NCBI GenBank assembly: GCA_945877805.1
Contig: CAMCSM010000011.1
Span: 1 to 45,088 of the forward strand
Direction: 5' to 3'
DNA length: 45,088 nt
Origin: Methylacidiphilum caldifontis
GTDB lineage: Bacteria; Verrucomicrobiota; Verrucomicrobiia; Methylacidiphilales; CAMAQI01
Under the pieces are notes generated by a model. The model worked only from the letters and a program-made list of their open reading frames with translations. It ran no database searches and was not told the origin of the DNA. The position numbers were made by a program, and so were the translations under genes. Position 1 is the first letter of the stretch. Each line of letters starts with the position of its first letter. Below are positions 17,055-23,560 of the stretch, in pieces.

Positions 17055-18080
17055 TTATTTCTGATTCACCTGAATCACTGAATCAGAAGGAGCGACCGTA
17101 TTCTTTTGATAAACGGCAGGAAGCAATGTCGGACGCTCCTGAACAAGAATCTTAAAAGTCATCGTTTTCCCCTCACGCATCACCACTACAGGAAGATCTT
17201 CACCCACTCGACTAAAAAAAGAGAGATCGATCACATCCGAAGGGCGACGAATCTCCCGACTCCCAATCTTTAAAACCAAATCCCCAACCTTGATGCCACT
17301 CGTTAAGGCCGGGGTGTTTTCAAATAAATTCGAGACGATCACCCCTTTTGTCGTTGCTGAGGTCTCCTTCTCAGAAACCCCTACCCCCACCCATCCATGA
17401 AGCGCCTTCCCCGATTGCATCAACTCTTGATAAATACGCTGAACGGCTGCCGAGGGAATCGCATAACAGGCACGCCCATTATCCGCCGACATCGACAATA
17501 CTCCCACAACCTCCCCTTTTGAATTAATTAAAGGACCTCCCACCTGACCGGGACTGATCGGAAGATTCGCTCGAATATGGGTCGTCGGAAAAAACTTATT
17601 TAAATACTGAAAATCAAATCCGGCCACCAATCCAAAACTCGGCGCCACAGGAAGATTATACGGATACCCCACCCCCACCACCGCTGAGGCCGCCTTTAAA
17701 TGATTCGCAGAGGCAAAAACCAACGGCTTTGATTTCATCCCATAAACCTTTAATAAAGCCAAACCACTCCTTAAATCCTTCCCCAAAACCCGAGCCTCCC
17801 ATTGCTTATCCTCACTCTCTACCGTCGTTGCCGTATCATCGACAACGATTAAAGAACTCGTTAAAAGGGTCCCCTCTTGATCAATAAAAAATCCAGAACC
17901 GGTCAACATCATGACCCCGTTATCTGATTTTACCTTAACGACGGATTCCTTAACCCGTTCAAAAACATCGTTAACCTCTTTTCCAATCGAATCAAAAACC
18001 CCTTGTGCATTCATCGTTCCATTCGCACAGAAAACAAAAGCGAGGAAGAACAATAAACGAGTTTTAAATAAATCGATCAT
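17055..18080 (-). CDS. DegS/DegP-like exported pseudoprotease with PDZ domain
   Basis: A 341-residue periplasmic protein with a signal peptide (TRLLFFLAFVFCANG, likely cut near MNA-QG), a trypsin-like HtrA domain (about 35-215) and one PDZ domain (about 228-320; WVGVGVSEKE, IVSNLFENTPALTSGIKVGD). The HtrA fold is clear (SGFFIDQEGTLLT, GLALLKV, GGPLINSKGEVVG), but each catalytic position is changed: His to Leu77 in TSSLIVV (normally TNAHVV), Asp to Gly106 in RSGLALL (normally RTDLALL), Ser to Val180 in PGQVGGPL (normally PGNSGGPL). It is therefore predicted to lack protease activity. It follows a sigma factor and presumed anti-sigma gene, the position of a DegS partner, so it may bind peptides or the anti-sigma factor rather than cleave. 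Confidence 0.88.
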   Translation of the reverse strand: MIDLFKTRLLFFLAFVFCANGTMNAQGVFDSIGKEVNDVFERVKESVVKVKSDNGVMMLTGSGFFIDQEGTLLTSSLIVVDDTATTVESEDKQWEARVLGKDLRSGLALLKVYGMKSKPLVFASANHLKAASAVVGVGYPYNLPVAPSFGLVAGFDFQYLNKFFPTTHIRANLPISPGQVGGPLINSKGEVVGVLSMSADNGRACYAIPSAAVQRIYQELMQSGKALHGWVGVGVSEKETSATTKGVIVSNLFENTPALTSGIKVGDLVLKIGSREIRRPSDVIDLSFFSRVGEDLPVVVMREGKTMTFKILVQERPTLLPAVYQKNTVAPSDSVIQVNQK

Positions 18081-18082
18081 GC

Positions 18083-18580
18083 TTAGAACGCGACAACCGA
18101 ATCGTAGGCCGCAGGAGTTGTGTTCATCACATACTGTGTTCGTTCTGAACCGATCTCGGCTAAAGACAAAGCGGCAAGTTCAACAGGACGTGCCAAGGAA
18201 CCCGCTCCAAGAGAGTCGATCCCATTGGAAGTTAAATATTGCTCCGGAAACAAAGAGGAATTCAGTTGAGCCCCCTCCCCACGATACCAGTTGACCAAAG
18301 AAGTAGAATTTGAATTCCAAGACTGATTCAATCCATTCAATGTAAAAAATAAAAGTACCAAAGAAAAAGCAGAGGCTTGAACTAAACGAGCAGGATTAAA
18401 AAACCAAAGATCTTTTAATGACTCCGTGAGACGGAACGCTAAACTCTTAGAGACAAGCTGCTGATTGCGTTGTCGTGAGTGGAACTCAGACAAGACCCCT
18501 GAAAAATAAGAATCGGAAGGAACTTCGTCACGAAGTCCCGCAAGAGCTTTTTGAACCTTATCGATATTCTCCATACTCAT
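18083..18580 (-). CDS. Putative membrane-anchored anti-sigma factor
   Basis: A 165-residue protein with one membrane helix at about 66-83 (LVQASAFSLVLLFFTLNGL), a cytoplasmic N-terminal part rich in helices (IDKVQKALAGLRDEV) and a periplasmic C-terminal half. The start overlaps the sigma gene stop (TCATGA region) and the next gene begins 2 bp after its stop. No HxxxCxxC zinc-binding motif is present, so it is not a ZAS-type anti-sigma factor. The assignment rests on topology and position between an ECF sigma factor and an HtrA-like protein, as in rpoE-rseA-degS-type systems. No family is recognised from sequence alone. Confidence 0.6.
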   Translation of the reverse strand: MSMENIDKVQKALAGLRDEVPSDSYFSGVLSEFHSRQRNQQLVSKSLAFRLTESLKDLWFFNPARLVQASAFSLVLLFFTLNGLNQSWNSNSTSLVNWYRGEGAQLNSSLFPEQYLTSNGIDSLGAGSLARPVELAALSLAEIGSERTQYVMNTTPAAYDSVVAF

Positions 18581-19176
18581 GATCTATCTCCCTTTTTCAC
18601 ATCGAACAAGTAATTTTTTAACTGTTTGTGGGCATAATGTAAACGGGATCTCACCGTTCCATCCGAGCACCCTAAAATCTTAGCAATCTCAGCGTGACTC
18701 AACCCTTGGATATCAAACAAGTTGACGACTGTTCTATGATCTTCAGACAACTTAGAAAGGGAGACGTTCAATTTATTTTGCAATTCAGAGCGATTTTCTT
18801 GGAGCTCAACCTCATTCACCACCCCCTCATCGATAATATCAAAATCCCCCTCCTCATTCGCATGGATACTCATTTCACGATTACTCTTCCGTAAACGAAT
18901 GAAATTCAACGATCGATTCACCGCAATTCGATAAAGCCAGGTATGAAAACCGGAATCCCCTTTAAAACCGGAGAGGTTATCATGCGCCTTTATAAGTGTC
19001 TGATAAAGAACATCTTCCGTATCGTGATGATGCCGAATAATCTGAAAAATGACACTATACAATCTTTTTTGATAACGAATGACTAAGAGATCAAAAGCCC
19101 TCGACTCCCCTGACTGGGCTCTTTTAACCAAGGAGAGATCACTCGGTTCAATTGAGTCAGTCTGATTGGAATCCAT
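18577..19176 (-). CDS. ECF-type RNA polymerase sigma factor
   Basis: Group 4 sigma-70 factor of about 199 residues. Region 2 covers about 15-90 (AFDLLVIRYQKRLYSVIF, DTEDVLYQTLIKAHDNLSGF, FHTWLYRIAVNRSLNFIR). Region 4 covers about 140-190 (LSEDHRTVVNLFDIQGLSH, AEIAKILGCSDGTVRSRLHYAH), a clear HTH. An acidic linker lies between. ATG 19176 is chosen; a TTG start at 19215 is possible, and GGAGG lies 17 bases before the ATG, farther than ideal. First gene of a three-gene operon with a membrane anti-sigma candidate and an HtrA-like pseudoprotease, which suggests control by an envelope signal. The 204-bp upstream gap holds no recognised gene. Confidence 0.9.
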   Translation of the reverse strand: MDSNQTDSIEPSDLSLVKRAQSGESRAFDLLVIRYQKRLYSVIFQIIRHHHDTEDVLYQTLIKAHDNLSGFKGDSGFHTWLYRIAVNRSLNFIRLRKSNREMSIHANEEGDFDIIDEGVVNEVELQENRSELQNKLNVSLSKLSEDHRTVVNLFDIQGLSHAEIAKILGCSDGTVRSRLHYAHKQLKNYLFDVKKGDRS

Positions 19177-19380
19177 AACTGAGTATGAATTAACCTCCTC
19201 AGCCCTCAGGTGCAATCCTTATTTGCCATTGCATCTTGATTTTTCGGGACGTTCCATCGGGCTTCGTCGAATCCCAAAGGATCTAAACCACTCACCTTCA
19301 CCGCATGTAACTTATAAATTAAAGTGGGTAAGGCATGCCCATTTTTAAACTCTGAAGCAGAAATAGCCCATAATCAGATC

Positions 19381-20652
19381 TTAGTGAGAAAAATGAGATT
19401 CTTTCATCGCAAAATCGATTTTTCGAGCGACCCATTCGACCGTTTTTTCGGGTAGATGGGCGGCATGAAGATAATCCCGCGAACGTGAAAGAGGCTCAGC
19501 AACTTCCTCGTAAAGAACTTTGCATTGAACGTTTGTTAGTCCGGCGAGAGTCCCTTCTTGGAGGAGGTTTTTTGCAGAAATATTTTTGATCACTCCCGCA
19601 ATCGACATGGAGTGTTGAGGAAGATGGTTTAATCCTCCTTCGTCAGAAAAAGTAAGGTCATAAGCAGGAGAAAGTTCCCATTTCCTTCCATCGAAGAGAA
19701 AGGAGTGATTTTTCCCATGATCGTCCGCATTACAACTAAGAACATTAAAGACCATCCTTCGAAAAACTTCTTTAACCTCTTGTAGGCTCCCGGAGAGTTG
19801 GTGAGCTACCTCAAATAAGTTTCGATAGGTCAGATTTTCTGATCCAGGAGTGATCCCGGTTAATGCCGACAAGGTCGCCAAGTGAATTCTTTTTCCACAC
19901 TTAAGATCAAAGCGTCTTGATGCAAAGTGGGAGATTACTTCAGACGAATGAGTCGATGGGATGAGTCGTGCTTCCGGAACTCGAATTCCCGAGGCTTTTG
20001 CCATTTGATGATAGGCATATTCGATGTTGGGGTAGTTGTTTAAGCTTTTTCTCTGTTCAGAAAGTGAGCCGAATTTAAGAACCCATCGCTCTTTTTCTAG
20101 TCCGACTGAGGGATGATCTTCATAAAATAATCCAGTTGCCCAATCTATAGCTAATAATGCCTTAGGAAATCTCCCTCCCGCAGTTCTTGCCGCCCTTCTT
20201 AAACGATGAATCCATTCTTCCGCCGTTTGGGCGATGTTTGAGGAGGCTAATCGTTCTTGCTCACGAAGATCGAATTGTTGAAGTTTTTCCACAGGATAGG
20301 ATTGTCCGGGTCGATAAATCAAAGCACCCAATCCCGTTTCTCCGACGTAAGTAAGTTTATCGATAGCTGTTGGACGATAAAGAGGACCATTTTCTCTTTC
20401 AAACCATCGATTCATGACGACGGACCCATACCCATCCGGGAGCGAGTCAGAAAAAAGAGGTGCTACGAGAGAAAAATCAGGATCATCAAAAAGATAGGGA
20501 GATTCTCTTTTGACCATCGACAGCGGGGAAAGATCAATTTTTGTTCGAAGAAAATCCGCATTGTAATGAAAAAGGGTTTCATTTATCCCGTCGAAAATCT
20601 CCCCGACAAGCAAATCGTGATAGTAAACTTCAATGCTTCTAATCCCTTTCAT
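19381..20652 (-). CDS. hipA: HipA-type serine/threonine kinase toxin
   Basis: Full-length 423-residue HipA homologue. In E. coli HipA phosphorylates glutamyl-tRNA synthetase, arresting translation and promoting persistence. The N-terminal HipA domain contains FSDSLPDGYGSVVMNRWF and YVGETGLGALIYRPG. The kinase part has the glycine-rich RFPKALLAID, then WVLKFGS, the catalytic loop NADDHGKNHSFL near residue 308 and the metal-binding SPAYDLT near 330. All key kinase residues look intact, so the toxin is probably active. The start forms a TAATG overlap with the upstream hipB stop, the usual antitoxin-first order. The target here is not known. Confidence 0.92.
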   Translation of the reverse strand: MKGIRSIEVYYHDLLVGEIFDGINETLFHYNADFLRTKIDLSPLSMVKRESPYLFDDPDFSLVAPLFSDSLPDGYGSVVMNRWFERENGPLYRPTAIDKLTYVGETGLGALIYRPGQSYPVEKLQQFDLREQERLASSNIAQTAEEWIHRLRRAARTAGGRFPKALLAIDWATGLFYEDHPSVGLEKERWVLKFGSLSEQRKSLNNYPNIEYAYHQMAKASGIRVPEARLIPSTHSSEVISHFASRRFDLKCGKRIHLATLSALTGITPGSENLTYRNLFEVAHQLSGSLQEVKEVFRRMVFNVLSCNADDHGKNHSFLFDGRKWELSPAYDLTFSDEGGLNHLPQHSMSIAGVIKNISAKNLLQEGTLAGLTNVQCKVLYEEVAEPLSRSRDYLHAAHLPEKTVEWVARKIDFAMKESHFSH

Positions 20653-20936
20653 TATGAAGCTCTTTTCCGAACCGGTTGTTTTGCTCGTTTAAACTCTTCA
20701 ACCGAACGATAATCCGATTTTTTTTCAAGAATTTGAAAGAGTACTGATCCTTGCCCTAAAGCGATCAAAGCATTCACAAGAGTCCTTGTGCTTCCGAATC
20801 CCGTTTGCTCAAACGTTTGATAGGTTCGCAGACTGACATTGCAACATTCTGCTAAATTTTGCTGGGTCAAATTCAAATTTAAGCGTTCCGTTCTAATTCG
20901 AGACCCGAGTGTCTGAAGTGCTGATCCTGCTTGCAT
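20652..20936 (-). CDS. hipB: HipB-type XRE-family antitoxin
   Basis: A 94-residue DNA-binding antitoxin. A Cro/CI helix-turn-helix spans about residues 10-65 (LGSRIRTERLNLNLTQQNLA, ECCNVSLRTYQTFEQ), followed by a basic tail (KRAKQPVRKRAS). It should bind HipA to neutralise it and repress the operon through boxes in the upstream AT-rich region. It overlaps hipA by one base (TAATG), so the two are translated together. Confidence 0.9.
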   Translation of the reverse strand: MQAGSALQTLGSRIRTERLNLNLTQQNLAECCNVSLRTYQTFEQTGFGSTRTLVNALIALGQGSVLFQILEKKSDYRSVEEFKRAKQPVRKRAS

Positions 20937-20988
20937 AATGGGTAATATATTGCATTTAATTGATAATAAAGCAAATTATTATGCAATA
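20931..20988 (-). promoter_or_regulatory. Candidate HipB operator boxes
   Basis: TTGCATAAT (20931-20939, covering the hipB start codon) has an exact inverted copy ATTATGCAA at 20978-20986. A further TATTGCAT at 20948-20955 is inverted relative to ATGCAATA at 20981-20988. Such clustered dyads are typical of autorepressed toxin-antitoxin promoters. The remaining gap to 21159 holds only a small hairpin, ACTTACC (21103-21109) with GGTAAGT (21122-21128), and no gene. Confidence 0.45.
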
Positions 20989-21159
20989 AAATGCTTATAG
21001 TTATATCATTAAATATCGACGGCGGGGATGCTGTCGGGACAGACTCTAACTTAAAAATCGATTTTTCAAATACCAGTCGTAGGCGGTTTTAATTCCGGTT
21101 TCACTTACCTCAACACCTTAAGGTAAGTTTAAATTGAAAGCCCCGAGAAAGGAATTTAA

Positions 21160-23553
21160 TTATTGAGAAACGAGAGGAATAATATCTGGCCTCAAAGGGG
21201 TTCCATCGGGAAGAAGAATGCGAGGAGTCACGAAGATCAATAAATTCTTCTTCGTCGTCTTCACCGCCTTTGATCGAAACGCGGCGCCAATCACCGGAAG
21301 ATCTCCAAGGAACGGGATTTTATCTTCGACCTTTTGAACCTCATCTCGTGTTAATCCACCCAAAACGAAGGTATATTTGTCCTGCACCGTCACGCGAGTG
21401 TTAATCCTTCGATTATTAAACACCGGTTGATTAATCGTATTGTCACTAAACAAGGCCGTATTTCCAGTCCCATCGACAAGATTAACCGCCTCGCCATAGT
21501 TTACAAATCCTTCAAAATCAACGATATCCGGGGAAAGTGCTAGCTCAATCGAGGTTTTATCCGCAGGGACTTGCGGTTGAACTTCAAGTTTAACCCCGAC
21601 ATCCTTCGCCTCAAAGGCATTTGGAAATGCAGGAACAAAGACTGCCGGAGGAACAATAACGACATTTCCCTGCGTTACTGCTGAAACGGCAGTTGCCTTC
21701 GGCTTATCAAATCCGGTAGGATAGAACATTCTCCTCGAATTATTAATTATGGCCTTAGATCCTGCTTTTACTCGTATGGATGGGGAGGCTAAGAAATCGG
21801 AACTCTTCTTCTGAGCAATCGCCGTCAATATACTCTGTAGCTCACTTCCCGTTAAACCAGAAACTCCCAATTTAAAGGCATTCGGGGTCGCCAATCCTGT
21901 CGATCCTCCGGTAATGATATTGTCTAATCCATTAATTCTAAAGCCTTGCGACCCTCTTAAACCGGTATTGATCGCTGGGGTACGGCCAAAGGTCTGAAGA
22001 GTTGAGTTTTGCTGTTCCCCGATGCTCGCCAAGGAGGCGATCCGCTGGGCAAGTGCCACATCTTTGAGCTTGAAGTTAATGTTATTTGAAATTTCATCCA
22101 AATCAGTTTGGCCGATCTCAACCACTTTCACCGAGACATCAACGACTAAAGACTGTCCACTATCAGCATTAACGAGCTCCTCAATCAAATCGATCTGATC
22201 TTGAGTATTGGTAATCGTTAAGGTTCCTTGTGTTGGAGAATAAACGGCAGTCGAACCGGGAGGAAAATCAACCCCTTTTTCCCGAAGCTGATTCATCGCC
22301 TCCGCATTCCCTCCCCCTTCAGCAACCGTCGTGGTTGTCGAAACTCGTCTTGGGGCAGCACCTCCCCCCGCCTTATCGTCAGCGCCGGCAGAGGTGGTGG
22401 TATTAATAAAGGTTGGAGAGATATTGAAGATCCGGGTAATCAAGACCGTTTCTGGAGCAGAGAGCGGAATAATGACAATCGCAAATTCCTCCACTTTGAA
22501 TTTTACGGAGGAGACCCGACAGACATATCGAAGTGCCTCTCCCAATGGGATATTTTTGAGGGAAAGATCGACCAGTTTTGCCGATTTCTTTGCCTCCTCT
22601 TGAACAATAATCTGAATTCCTTTTTTATCCTTTTTATCAAGCTCTTTGCTCTTCGAAGACAAGAAATTTGTGGCATCGATAATCGAAGCCCCTTTAAAAT
22701 TAAGATCTGGTACCATGATGGTTTTTAATTTTTCATTGATTCCAAATTTATTTGATTTGACGAGCACGACTTGCCCCATCTCCTCTGTTTTCCCTTCGAT
22801 CTTCTTCTTTGGCTTAGCGGCCCATTTCTCTTCTGTCTCTAATAGCCGTTTTTCCCGAGTCTGTTCCCGAGCCACCAGAAAATACTTTTCTTTTTCTTCA
22901 TTTACTTTGTCGATCTGTCCCAAAGCGCTCTTATTATAAGGATCAACGGTTAATGCTTTCTTTAAAACAGTCAACGCTTCATCATATTGTCCAGTTCTTT
23001 GGTATTGCTCAGAAACTTGCAAGAGATCTTCGACTGTTTTCAAACTTTCTAAAAACTTTGGAGTTAACGCAGGATTCACTATGTCCCCTGCAATCCCCGG
23101 ATTATTTGCAGCAAGTTTCACCTTTTTCAACAGTTTTTCAACCGAATCGTTTCCAGGGGAGGCCGATTCGGCCTCTTCAAGAAGTTTCTGAGCCTCCTCC
23201 CACTTTTGCGCATTAAGGGCGAGCTTTGATAATTCATAATTCACTCGGGAAAGACCCTCCCCTGCTACTGCAACAACCGATTCCGTTTCCTGTGATTTCT
23301 GTAAATTCGAATAAGCAAAACGAAAACGCTCTTGAGCCGTTGAATAGTCCCCTAAAGCCTCCGCCTTCTCCCCCTCTTCAATTGCTTTTTGTGAACGAAA
23401 AACGAGTTCCTGACGACGAACAACCTCTACCGCTTGAGCCCGTTCATCTGCCGACGGTGGGACTACTGCCGTGACGACTGGAGTATCCTCGTGGGCAACG
23501 CTAAAGGAAAGCGAGAGAAGAAATAATAGTGAGAAGAAATTTTTGTTTTTCAT
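21160..23553 (-). CDS. Secretin-like outer membrane protein of a pilus-like system (Amuc_1098 family), second copy
   Basis: A 797-residue exported protein with signal peptide (FFSLLFLLSLSFSVA). The N-terminal third has TPR-like helices (ALGDYSTAQERFRFAYSNL, RTGQYDEALTVLKKALTVDP). It is followed by a short N-domain (LKNIPLGEALRYVCRVSSVK) and a C-terminal secretin barrel with the lip signature KIPFLGDLPVIGAAF and the end KKNLLIFVTPRILLP. It should form a multimeric outer-membrane pore for the pilus-like apparatus. It is paralogous to the gene just upstream, 7 bp away, sharing domain order and matching TPR blocks. Akkermansia is known for one such secretin here; two in tandem suggests duplication and perhaps a mixed or alternative channel. 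Last gene of the operon. Confidence 0.87.
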   Translation of the reverse strand: MKNKNFFSLLFLLSLSFSVAHEDTPVVTAVVPPSADERAQAVEVVRRQELVFRSQKAIEEGEKAEALGDYSTAQERFRFAYSNLQKSQETESVVAVAGEGLSRVNYELSKLALNAQKWEEAQKLLEEAESASPGNDSVEKLLKKVKLAANNPGIAGDIVNPALTPKFLESLKTVEDLLQVSEQYQRTGQYDEALTVLKKALTVDPYNKSALGQIDKVNEEKEKYFLVAREQTREKRLLETEEKWAAKPKKKIEGKTEEMGQVVLVKSNKFGINEKLKTIMVPDLNFKGASIIDATNFLSSKSKELDKKDKKGIQIIVQEEAKKSAKLVDLSLKNIPLGEALRYVCRVSSVKFKVEEFAIVIIPLSAPETVLITRIFNISPTFINTTTSAGADDKAGGGAAPRRVSTTTTVAEGGGNAEAMNQLREKGVDFPPGSTAVYSPTQGTLTITNTQDQIDLIEELVNADSGQSLVVDVSVKVVEIGQTDLDEISNNINFKLKDVALAQRIASLASIGEQQNSTLQTFGRTPAINTGLRGSQGFRINGLDNIITGGSTGLATPNAFKLGVSGLTGSELQSILTAIAQKKSSDFLASPSIRVKAGSKAIINNSRRMFYPTGFDKPKATAVSAVTQGNVVIVPPAVFVPAFPNAFEAKDVGVKLEVQPQVPADKTSIELALSPDIVDFEGFVNYGEAVNLVDGTGNTALFSDNTINQPVFNNRRINTRVTVQDKYTFVLGGLTRDEVQKVEDKIPFLGDLPVIGAAFRSKAVKTTKKNLLIFVTPRILLPDGTPLRPDIIPLVSQ

Positions 23554-23560
23554 AAATCAA

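Noticed and set aside
19250-19300. tRNA-like stretch (GTCGAATCCC)
   Set aside because: Only the T-loop-like string is present; no acceptor, D or anticodon stem can be drawn on either strand.
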